Assembly: GCA_021323155.1 (NCBI GenBank)
Contig: JAJTCI010000140.1
Location: forward strand, 1-6,362
From: Chitinophagaceae bacterium
Lineage (GTDB): Bacteria; Bacteroidota; Bacteroidia; Chitinophagales; Chitinophagaceae
Direction: 5' to 3'
DNA length: 6,362 nucleotides
How positions within the stretch are numbered: position 1 is the first letter of the stretch; every line of letters starts with the position of its first letter. Positions 1 through 5,236 of the stretch are shown piece by piece. The translations under genes and the position numbers were made by a program. The notes below the pieces were generated by a model. The model was not told where the DNA came from, did not search any database, and saw nothing but the letters and a program-made list of their open reading frames with translations.

Positions 1-123
1 CTCCCCGAAACGATCACCTGGCACCAGACCGGTGGTAAGAATGGCGTGCATACGGAACACCTGGGCTTTCTCCTCGCCGAAATGCAGGTGCTGCAAAGAA
101 CCTATCCCGGCGCTACGTGGTAA
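1..123 (+). CDS. paaC: PaaC C-terminal fragment, phenylacetyl-CoA epoxidase structural subunit (5' truncated)
   Basis: The reading frame is open from base 1 to a TAA at 121-123 and gives the last 40 residues of a protein. The tail contains HTEHLGFLLAEMQVLQRTYPG and then ATW, which closely matches the C-terminus of PaaC (family knowledge: HTE.LG..LAEMQ.LQR..PG). PaaC is the ferritin-like subunit of the PaaABC(D)E multicomponent oxygenase, which converts phenylacetyl-CoA to the ring-1,2-epoxide in the cytosol. PaaC itself lacks the di-iron site and acts as a scaffold for the catalytic PaaA. The identity is supported by the genes that follow (paaD, paaG, paaI, paaY). Its stop overlaps the paaD start by 7 bases, which suggests translational coupling. 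The N-terminal part is outside the window, so completeness cannot be judged. Confidence 0.9.
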   Translation, partial: LPETITWHQTGGKNGVHTEHLGFLLAEMQVLQRTYPGATW

Positions 124-626
124 ACACGATCACGATAGAAGAAAAAGCAAAAAGGGTCCGGGAGATACTGCAAACGGTGACCGATCCCGAAGTACCCGTG
201 CTCACGATCTTCGACCTGGGCATCGTACGCGACATAAAAATCGGGAACGACCTTATAGAAGTGATCATCACCCCGACCTATTCAGGTTGCCCCGCCATGG
301 ACGTCATCAGCATGAACATACGCATCGCGTTACTGCAGGAGGGATTCAATAAAGTAAAGATCACACAGGTGCTCTCGCCCGCGTGGACCACTGAGTGGAT
401 GTCTGAAGAAGGCAAGCAAAAACTCAAAGCCTATGGTATCGCGCCACCGCAGTATCAACAGGCGGTTTGCGAACCGGAACTATTCGGCAAGGAAGAAGCG
501 ATCCCCTGCCCACGTTGCAATTCATATAATACAAGACTGGTATCGCAGTTCGGATCTACCGCGTGCAAGGCTTTGTATCAATGCAACGACTGCAAAGAGC
601 CCTTCGATTATTTCAAATGTCACTAA
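117..626 (+). CDS. paaD: PaaD, phenylacetyl-CoA epoxidase maturation/assembly protein (MIP18/DUF59 family with zinc-binding tail)
   Basis: This 169-residue protein has two parts. Residues about 10-105 are a MIP18/DUF59 domain with DPEVPVLTIFDLGIVRDI starting at residue 23 and TYSGCP at 54-59; the Cys in TYSGCP is the conserved residue of Fe-S carrier relatives such as SufT. Residues 131-169 form a cysteine-rich tail with CPRC (131-134), C150, CNDC (156-159) and C168, plus the PaaD signature FGSTACKALY (145-154) and the ending FDYFKCH. Family knowledge: PaaD is needed for phenylacetate ring epoxidation and is thought to mature a metal centre of the complex, probably the Fe-S cluster of the reductase PaaE; the exact role is not settled. 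The GTG at 117 is chosen because no ATG lies in frame upstream before the DUF59 domain and it overlaps paaC by 7 bases, a common operon arrangement. No Shine-Dalgarno sequence is evident. Length is normal for the family. Confidence 0.95.
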   Translation: MVNTITIEEKAKRVREILQTVTDPEVPVLTIFDLGIVRDIKIGNDLIEVIITPTYSGCPAMDVISMNIRIALLQEGFNKVKITQVLSPAWTTEWMSEEGKQKLKAYGIAPPQYQQAVCEPELFGKEEAIPCPRCNSYNTRLVSQFGSTACKALYQCNDCKEPFDYFKCH

Positions 627-635
627 CTTGCTTTT

Positions 636-1409
636 ATGAGTGCAATCTTATTCGAGGTCCGGAACCATGTAGCCGTGATTACGCTGAACCGCCCGGAAAA
701 ACTCAACTCCTTCAATCGCGAAATGGCGCTGTCTTTACAGAAAGCGCTGGACGACTGCAACAGCAAAGAAGTAAGGGCGGTGTATATCACCGGTGCGGGC
801 AAGGGCTTCTGCGCCGGGCAGGACCTGGCGGAAGTAGTGGCGGACGATGCGCCTGGCTTCGACCAGATATTATCCGAACACTACAACCCGATCGTCATAC
901 GCCTGCGGAACCTGGCGCGCCCGGTTGTTGCCGCTGTAAATGGCGTTGCCGCAGGCGCTGGTGCCAACCTCGCGCTTTGCTGCGATATCGTGGTTGCATC
1001 CGAATCGGCTTCATTCATACAGGCGTTCTCTAAGATCGGACTGGTACCCGACACCGCGGGAACTTATTTCCTGCCCAGGCTCGTTGGTATGCAGAAAGCC
1101 GCCGCGGTGATGATGCTTGGTGATAAAGTGCCGGCAGCGGAAGCGGAAAGAATGGGAATGATCTATAAAGTATACAACGACCAGGAGTTCGCATCGGCGT
1201 CATTCAAACTGGCGGAAACGCTGGCGCAAATGCCCACCAAAGCGCTCGCCTTTATCAAACACATGCTCACCGAATCAGCCGAGCATACCCTGGAGCAACA
1301 ACTGGAAATGGAGGATGAGTACCAGCAAAAAGCGGCAGGTACAAAAGATTATTCAGAGGGTGTGCTGGCGTTCATGGAAAAACGTGCGCCTAAATTCACG
1401 GGAGAATAA
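636..1409 (+). CDS. paaG: PaaG, 1,2-epoxyphenylacetyl-CoA isomerase (crotonase superfamily)
   Basis: This 257-residue crotonase-fold enzyme is expected to isomerise ring-1,2-epoxyphenylacetyl-CoA to the seven-membered oxepin-CoA, the step after PaaABCE. Visible are the CoA/oxyanion-hole segments FCAGQDL (58-64) and NGVAAGAGANLAL (102-114), the isomerase segment AFSKIGLVPDTAGT (130-143), and a C-terminal SEGVLAFMEKRAPKFTG (240-256) typical of PaaG. D139 aligns with the catalytic Asp of PaaG. The two glutamates used by true enoyl-CoA hydratases are replaced (N111 and F131), which argues against PaaF or a generic hydratase. The ATG at 636 follows the paaD stop by 9 bases. No Shine-Dalgarno is seen, as is common in Bacteroidota. 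Length matches the roughly 260 residues of the E. coli enzyme. No truncation or frameshift is seen. Confidence 0.93.
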   Translation: MSAILFEVRNHVAVITLNRPEKLNSFNREMALSLQKALDDCNSKEVRAVYITGAGKGFCAGQDLAEVVADDAPGFDQILSEHYNPIVIRLRNLARPVVAAVNGVAAGAGANLALCCDIVVASESASFIQAFSKIGLVPDTAGTYFLPRLVGMQKAAAVMMLGDKVPAAEAERMGMIYKVYNDQEFASASFKLAETLAQMPTKALAFIKHMLTESAEHTLEQQLEMEDEYQQKAAGTKDYSEGVLAFMEKRAPKFTGE

Positions 1410-1415
1410 AACGTT

Positions 1416-1838
1416 ATGAGCGAACAAGACATATTAGCGGGCAAGGTAGTAAGCCACATGATGGACAAGGACAAGTTCAGCCAATGGCTGGGCATCAACG
1501 TCATCGAGGTGCGGGAAGGATACAGCAAGATCAGTATGACCGTACGCAGCGAAATGGTAAATGGCTTTGGTATCGCGCATGGCGGTATCGCTTTCTCCCT
1601 CGCCGATTCCGCCCTGGCTTTCGCCTGCAATAACCGCAACAACCTTTCAGTAGCCCTGGATGTCACCATCACTTTTATTAAACCGGTCAACGTCAACGAT
1701 ACCCTCACGGCGGAAGCTACGGAAGTACATAACGGCAAAAGCACCGGCGTATACCTTATCAGCGTCCACAATCAAAAGACCGAACAGGTAGCGCTATTCA
1801 AAGGCACCTGCTTCAGAACCGCAAAACCTTTGATATGA
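1416..1838 (+). CDS. paaI: PaaI, hotdog-fold acyl-CoA thioesterase of phenylacetate catabolism
   Basis: This 140-residue protein carries the PaaI hotdog signature NGFGIAHGGIAFSLADSALAF beginning at residue 49: the HGG turn is at 55-57 and the catalytic Asp at D64, the same 9-residue spacing as in characterised PaaI. Family knowledge: PaaI is a cytosolic tetrameric thioesterase that hydrolyses phenylacetyl-CoA and ring-hydroxylated phenylacetyl-CoA, freeing CoA that would be trapped in unproductive intermediates. The ATG at 1416 lies 6 bases after the paaG stop, with a possible weak GGAG at 1401-1404 inside the end of paaG. Its stop codon overlaps the start of paaY in an ATGA. A general hotdog thioesterase would look similar; the context makes PaaI the best call. 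Confidence 0.93.
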   Translation: MSEQDILAGKVVSHMMDKDKFSQWLGINVIEVREGYSKISMTVRSEMVNGFGIAHGGIAFSLADSALAFACNNRNNLSVALDVTITFIKPVNVNDTLTAEATEVHNGKSTGVYLISVHNQKTEQVALFKGTCFRTAKPLI

Positions 1839-2434
1839 TATATTCATTCAAAGGATTTATTCCCGTCGTGCACGAGTCGTCATTTATCCATCCACAGGCC
1901 GCGGTTACGGGTAACGTGATCATCGGCAAAAACGTGTACATCGGTCCTGGCGCGGCCATTCGTGGCGACTGGGGTGGGATCATCATTGAAGACGGCTGCA
2001 ACGTGCAGGAGAATTGTACCATCCATATGTTCCCCGCGGTTACCGTCTTACTAAAAGAAGGAGCGCATATCGGCCACGGCGCGGTGATCCACGGCGCCAC
2101 CATCGGCCGCAATTGCCTGGTGGGCATGAACGCGGTGATCATGGACAACACGGTACTGGAAGACGAATGCATCGTGGGTGCACTCAGCTTCATCAAAGCG
2201 GGCGAGCACTTCGAACAACGCAGCCTGGTGGTAGGCAACCCGGCCAAACGGATCAAAGCGGTTAGCGACGAGATGATGGACTGGAAAACCCAGGGCACCG
2301 GGCTTTATCAATCCCTCCCCGCCGAAATGTATGCAGGCTGGAAGGAGGTTGAACCCCTGAGGGAAATTCCCGCTGACCGCCCCTCACAGGACACCTTATA
2401 CAAGACCTGGAACGAGTTCCGGGCGAAACATTAA
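1835..2434 (+). CDS. paaY: PaaY, left-handed beta-helix thioesterase of phenylacetate catabolism (gamma-carbonic anhydrase family)
   Basis: This 199-residue protein has an imperfect hexapeptide-repeat region at about residues 18-135, predicted to form a left-handed beta-helix. Likely metal ligands, by analogy with gamma-carbonic anhydrases, are H64 (in CTIHMFP), H81 (in IGHG) and H86 (in VIHG). The C-terminal extension with WKTQGTGLYQSL (150-161) is characteristic of PaaY rather than of short YrdA-like proteins. Family knowledge: PaaY is a trimeric thioesterase that removes CoA from 2-hydroxycyclohepta-1,4,6-triene-1-formyl-CoA, a toxic dead-end product formed when the oxepin is not ring-opened fast enough. 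The ATG lies within the paaI stop region (ATGA, 4-base overlap), so the two are probably translationally coupled. It is the last visible gene of the paa operon. A plain gamma-carbonic anhydrase is the main alternative. Confidence 0.92.
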   Translation: MIYSFKGFIPVVHESSFIHPQAAVTGNVIIGKNVYIGPGAAIRGDWGGIIIEDGCNVQENCTIHMFPAVTVLLKEGAHIGHGAVIHGATIGRNCLVGMNAVIMDNTVLEDECIVGALSFIKAGEHFEQRSLVVGNPAKRIKAVSDEMMDWKTQGTGLYQSLPAEMYAGWKEVEPLREIPADRPSQDTLYKTWNEFRAKH

Positions 2435-2449
2435 GATTTCTTTTACGCT

Positions 2450-2466
2450 AAGCGACGCGCTTTCAC
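2450..2466 (+). terminator. Possible weak hairpin after paaY
   Basis: AAGCG (2450-2454) and CGCTT (2458-2462) can pair across an ACG loop, followed by only a short TT before CAC. The stem is 5 bp and the T-tract is poor, so this is at best a weak terminator. It lies 16 bases after the paaY stop and 18 bases before the next start. I see no clear promoter in the 45-base gap, so readthrough into the next gene is quite possible. Confidence 0.2.
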
Positions 2467-2479
2467 GTTTCTGATACCT

Positions 2480-2830
2480 GTGAAGGCTATTGCACTATCC
2501 ATATTTCTTCTTTCCTGCAGTTTTTGTTACGCCCAGCGGGCTGACAGCATCGCCGTAAGGCAACCCGTTCAAAGCTTACCAAGAGATGCGGTGAAAGTGT
2601 TTCCCAATCCAATGGTGAACGACCTGTATGTAACAGTGAAAATGGAAGGGTTGGTGATCAAAGCGGCCTACCTCTACGACAAAGACGGCAACCGCGCGAT
2701 CGAACAGAAAGTGACTTCAACGCTCGGCGGACCCATCAAGATATATGTAGGGAACCTCCAGCCAGGCACATACTACCTTGTACTGGAAACAAACAAACAG
2801 CCATTCCGTGCGCAGCTGATCAAGCAATGA
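2480..2830 (+). CDS. Small secreted protein consisting almost entirely of a T9SS type A sorting domain
   Basis: This 116-residue protein begins with a signal peptide: K2, a hydrophobic core at about 3-12, and a likely signal peptidase I cleavage after CYA before Q19. Residues about 38-116 match the Por/type IX secretion C-terminal sorting domain: VKVFPNP (38-44), LYVTVK, AYLYDKDGN (63-71), IKIYVGNLQPGTYYLVL (86-102) and a basic end at RAQLIKQ. Only about 20 residues lie between the cleavage site and the domain, so there is almost no passenger. Family knowledge: such domains route proteins through the T9SS across the outer membrane and are then cleaved and often replaced by a surface anchor. 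The GTG start is chosen because it directly precedes the signal peptide and no ATG is available; the frame is open back to the paaY stop. A lipoprotein reading using C13 (LLSC) is possible but less likely. No specific function can be assigned. Confidence 0.8.
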   Translation: MKAIALSIFLLSCSFCYAQRADSIAVRQPVQSLPRDAVKVFPNPMVNDLYVTVKMEGLVIKAAYLYDKDGNRAIEQKVTSTLGGPIKIYVGNLQPGTYYLVLETNKQPFRAQLIKQ

Positions 2831-3169
2831 TCACCGTGGATCTTTCCAGACCAGCCGGATGTGCTTTGCGTTCTTATAGAAATCCGTGCATTTACCATCG
2901 CCTCCCCCCGTTAGTCCACCCGAAGGCGCACAGATAGAATTACAGGTACCATCCAACAACATGAAGTACTGGTCGCAACAATTTGCAGACACAAGGAAAA
3001 CCCGTTTCCCGTTATACTCATACTCATTGATCTCAGCCGGCGGATTCCATTTCGCCTGGGACTTGATCTCTTCTATCTTTTTACTGATGCATGCAGGCGT
3101 GCCCGCGAGCTTCCTGTTGCAGGACTGCAGCACAGCAATGGAGAACAGCAATATGAACAGTCGCTTCAT
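2831..3169 (-). CDS. Small cysteine-rich lipoprotein of unknown function
   Basis: Read on the minus strand, this 112-residue protein starts MKRLFILLFSIAVLQSC, a lipoprotein signal peptide with a lipobox ending at C17, so it should be lipid-anchored in the envelope. The open frame extends upstream to 3307, but the ATG at 3169 is chosen because it begins a perfect signal peptide. The mature part has six further cysteines (C27, C64, C65, C76, C80, C94), an even number that suggests disulfides, and a glycine-rich GGLTGGGDGKC at 84-94. The combination of ACISKKI near the N-terminus, an NCCDQ motif and the GGLTGGGDGKC motif resembles small uncharacterised Bacteroidota lipoproteins (possibly the DUF6970 type, from memory and not checked). 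Its stop touches that of the convergent gene. It is divergent from obg. No function is assigned. Confidence 0.82.
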   Translation of the reverse strand: MKRLFILLFSIAVLQSCNRKLAGTPACISKKIEEIKSQAKWNPPAEINEYEYNGKRVFLVSANCCDQYFMLLDGTCNSICAPSGGLTGGGDGKCTDFYKNAKHIRLVWKDPR

Positions 3170-3276
3170 AATGCAAAGAAAGGGCGAATCCTGTTCAGAA
3201 CCTCGAAGGGAATGCCGCCCTGCCTTCTCCCTTGCTCCGAATGATAGCAAAGTGCCGGAGCAGGAGCCATAAGACT

Positions 3277-3284
3277 TATCTTTG
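3277..3284 (+). promoter_or_regulatory. Probable -7 promoter box for obg
   Basis: TATCTTTG matches the Bacteroidota -7 consensus TAnnTTTG exactly. It lies 10 bases before the obg ATG at 3295, so a start site a few bases downstream of the box would give an mRNA leader of only about 4-8 bases. No clear TTTG -33 element is found at the usual distance (around 3250), which lowers confidence. Confidence 0.45.
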
Positions 3285-3294
3285 CCCACCTTTA

Positions 3295-4293
3295 ATGGAA
3301 AAGTCAAACTTCATTGATCACATACGGATCTTTTGTCGCAGCGGCCACGGTGGTGCCGGCGCACGCCACTTTATGCGCAATAAACTCACTGCGAAAGGTG
3401 GACCCGACGGAGGCGATGGCGGACGCGGTGGGCATATCATCCTGAGAGGCAACGCCCAGCTCTGGACCCTGCTCCACTTACGCTATCACAAGAACGTCCT
3501 GGCCGAGAATGGTGAAGGCGGCAGCAAGAACAATTCCACCGGCAGGGATGGAAAGGACGTGATCATCGAAGTACCCCTTGGTACGATCGCGAAAGACGAG
3601 GAGACCGATGCTGTCGAAGCGGAGATCCTCGAAGACGGCCAGGAGATCATCTGGATGAAAGGTGGTCGCGGCGGACTCGGCAACTCCAACTTTGCCACAC
3701 CCACCAACCAGGTACCCGATCATGCGCAACCCGGCGAGCCCGGCGTGGAAGGCTGGAAGGTGCTGGAGCTAAAAGTGCTTGCCGACGTGGGACTGGTAGG
3801 GTTCCCTAACGCGGGTAAATCAACCCTGTTATCGGTGATCACTGCAGCGAAGCCCAAGATCGCCAACTATGCTTTCACCACGCTCACGCCTCAATTAGGT
3901 ATGGTGGAATACCGTGATGGAAAAAGCTTTTGCATTGCCGACCTCCCGGGTATTATTGAAGGCGCCGCGGAAGGCAAAGGACTGGGCCACCGCTTTCTCA
4001 GGCATATCGAAAGAAACTCCGCGTTGCTATTCCTCATCCCGGCGGATAGCGCCGATCATGGGAAAGAATTCGAAGTGCTGCGCAACGAACTGGAGGAATA
4101 CAACCCCGAGATGCTGCAAAAAGACTTTATCATCGCCATCAGTAAAAGCGATATGCTGGATGATGAATTGAAAGCAGCCATCGAAAAAGAATTGCCGGCC
4201 GGCATTCCACATGTGTTCATTTCTTCAGTGGCCAACAAAGGCCTCGCAGAACTCAAAGACCTGCTTTGGCAGGCACTGAATAAAAAACTGTAA
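3295..4293 (+). CDS. obg: Obg/CgtA-family ribosome-associated GTPase
   Basis: This 332-residue protein has the Obg layout. The N-terminal glycine-rich Obg fold occupies about residues 4-160, including SGHGGAGARHF (16-26), KGGPDGGDGGRGG (34-46) and MKGGRGGLGNSNF (121-133). The GTPase domain occupies about 161-332, with G1 GFPNAGKST (169-177), G2 FTTLTP (194-199), G3 DLPGIIEGA (216-224), G4 SKSD (283-286) and G5 ISSVA (309-313). Family knowledge: Obg binds the large ribosomal subunit, acts in 50S maturation and links GTP/ppGpp status to growth. It ends just after the G domain and lacks the variable C-terminal OCT domain. The ATG at 3295 is chosen over one at 3232 because the Obg fold begins right there and a promoter box lies between them. 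G4 reads SKSD instead of NKxD. The comB-like gene follows after 6 bases. Confidence 0.96.
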   Translation: MEKSNFIDHIRIFCRSGHGGAGARHFMRNKLTAKGGPDGGDGGRGGHIILRGNAQLWTLLHLRYHKNVLAENGEGGSKNNSTGRDGKDVIIEVPLGTIAKDEETDAVEAEILEDGQEIIWMKGGRGGLGNSNFATPTNQVPDHAQPGEPGVEGWKVLELKVLADVGLVGFPNAGKSTLLSVITAAKPKIANYAFTTLTPQLGMVEYRDGKSFCIADLPGIIEGAAEGKGLGHRFLRHIERNSALLFLIPADSADHGKEFEVLRNELEEYNPEMLQKDFIIAISKSDMLDDELKAAIEKELPAGIPHVFISSVANKGLAELKDLLWQALNKKL

Positions 4294-4299
4294 AGAGGC

Positions 4300-5019
4300 A
4301 TGAGTAAGCCAACACTGCATACACTGCTTTCTCCACGGCTCCTCGATATCTACGATGTTTCCGAGAGCATCGTTGTCATCATCGACGTGTTTCGTGCCAC
4401 CTCTACCATTGCAACAGCTTTATACAACGGCGCCGCCAAAGTGATCCCGGTGGATACGGTGGAAAAATGTATTGAGCTGGGCAGGAAGACCGGCGGCATC
4501 ACTGCCGGCGAAAGAGATGGCAAAGTGATCGAAGGACTTGCACATGGCAACTCGCCAGCCGAATATCCTCGCGAATTCGTAGAGGGAAAGACATTGGTCC
4601 TGACCACAACAAATGGAACCCGCTTACTGCACATGGCCTTGCTCAACGGCGCCGCCGAAGTGATCACGGGGTCCTTCCCCAACCTCAGCGCGGTTTGCGA
4701 CCACTTACTTAAAGTGAACAAGAACGTGATACTTGGGTGCAGCGCCTGGAAAGACCGCTTCAATATCGAAGACACCTTGTTTGCCGGCGCGGTGATCAAC
4801 CGTGTCAAGGACGCCTTCACCATTCATTGCGACAGCAGCCTGATGGCGGAAGAAATGTACAACCTCCACAAAAACGACCTCAAACAATTCGTCCGCAGTA
4901 CTACGCACTGGCACAGGCTGGCAAAATTCGGGTTAGAGAAGGACCTGGAATACTGTGTGAGCCAGGACGTGGCCAACGTGTTGCCAATCTATAGTAATGG
5001 TGACCTGGTGGCGGGTTGA
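4300..5019 (+). CDS. comB: ComB-family 2-phosphosulfolactate phosphatase
   Basis: This 239-residue protein matches the ComB family throughout: DVFRATSTI (29-37), GERDG (70-74), the substrate-site GNSPAEY (83-89), TTTNGTRLL (102-110), CSAW (147-150), IEDTLFAGA (156-164), and SQDVANVLPIY (221-231) near the end. ComB hydrolyses (2R)-2-phospho-3-sulfolactate to sulfolactate in a Mg2+-dependent reaction, the second step of the PEP-plus-sulfite route to coenzyme M in methanogens; bacterial homologues serve sulfolactate formation. Methanogen-type coenzyme M synthesis is not expected here, so the product may feed sulfonate or cysteate metabolism (inference), or the enzyme may act on another phosphoester. 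The start lies 6 bases after the obg stop, so the two are likely co-transcribed. An AAGAGG lies too close to the ATG (1 base) to be a normal ribosome binding site. Catalytic-family motifs look intact and length is normal. Confidence 0.9.
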   Translation: MSKPTLHTLLSPRLLDIYDVSESIVVIIDVFRATSTIATALYNGAAKVIPVDTVEKCIELGRKTGGITAGERDGKVIEGLAHGNSPAEYPREFVEGKTLVLTTTNGTRLLHMALLNGAAEVITGSFPNLSAVCDHLLKVNKNVILGCSAWKDRFNIEDTLFAGAVINRVKDAFTIHCDSSLMAEEMYNLHKNDLKQFVRSTTHWHRLAKFGLEKDLEYCVSQDVANVLPIYSNGDLVAG

Positions 5020-5023
5020 CCTT

Positions 5024-5041
5024 CCAACGTTGGCTACCAAC
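5024..5041. repeat. Nested inverted repeat CCAAC-GTTGG-CTA-CCAAC
   Basis: Five bases after the comB stop, CCAAC (5024-5028) is followed directly by its complement GTTGG (5029-5033), making a 10-bp perfect palindrome. After CTA a second CCAAC (5037-5041) follows, so the middle arm could also form a 5-bp, 3-base-loop hairpin with it. There is no T-tract after it, so it is not a convincing intrinsic terminator. It could be an operator, a weak transcript-end structure, or chance. Confidence 0.4.
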
Positions 5042-5135
5042 AGCTTAATCTCCATTACTAGGATTTACCGTACTACGCGCTCCCGGCAAAGCAAAACGTA
5101 TGGGAACTTCCTGCTCACTTCAACGATCCTTTTCA

Positions 5136-5168
5136 TTTGCTGGACTGGAATAAATCCCATTACTTTTG
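5136..5168 (+). promoter_or_regulatory. Probable Bacteroidota-type promoter for the SWIM-domain gene
   Basis: TTTG at 5136-5139 and TACTTTTG at 5161-5168 match the -33 (TTTG) and -7 (TAnnTTTG) consensus elements of the Bacteroidota primary sigma factor. The spacer is 21 bases and the centre-to-centre distance about 27, close to that expected. Transcription would start near 5172, giving a leader of about 65 bases that becomes AT-rich just before the ATG at 5237. It lies in the 217-base gap (5020-5236), in which I see no gene. Confidence 0.6.
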
Positions 5169-5236
5169 CAGATTGCCCTTTTCTGAACGGCCTAACCTTG
5201 GAATTTGGGATTTGTTAATTGGAATTTTCTTTTTGA

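Noticed and set aside
32..352. 106-residue + strand open frame across the paaC/paaD junction
   Set aside because: It is out of frame with both paaC and paaD, which are firmly identified, and is rich in Arg/His in the way of a shadow frame.
563..1033. 156-residue + strand open frame overlapping paaD and paaG
   Set aside because: Arg/Cys/Gly-rich composition with no motif; it is a shifted reading of paaG.
1349..1771. 140-residue minus-strand frame opposite paaI
   Set aside because: It lies antisense to a clear PaaI gene, has no recognisable domain or start context, and is explained by codon bias in GC-rich DNA.
1813..2298. 161-residue minus-strand frame opposite paaY
   Set aside because: Antisense to a clear hexapeptide-repeat protein; repeated codons on one strand leave open frames on the other.
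3232..3294. Upstream ATG extending obg by 21 residues
   Set aside because: The extra residues (Arg/Ser/Cys-rich) do not belong to the Obg fold, and a good -7 promoter box lies inside the extension.
3170..3307. Upstream extension of the minus-strand lipoprotein by 46 residues
   Set aside because: It would bury a textbook lipoprotein signal peptide in the middle of the protein and would overlap the obg start.
4997..5218. 73-residue + strand frame in the comB downstream spacer
   Set aside because: It begins inside comB, has no recognisable motif and runs through the predicted promoter.
5020..5236. Possible small RNA or riboswitch in the 217-base spacer
   Set aside because: Only a 5-bp hairpin without a T-tract is visible, and nothing resembles a known riboswitch core.
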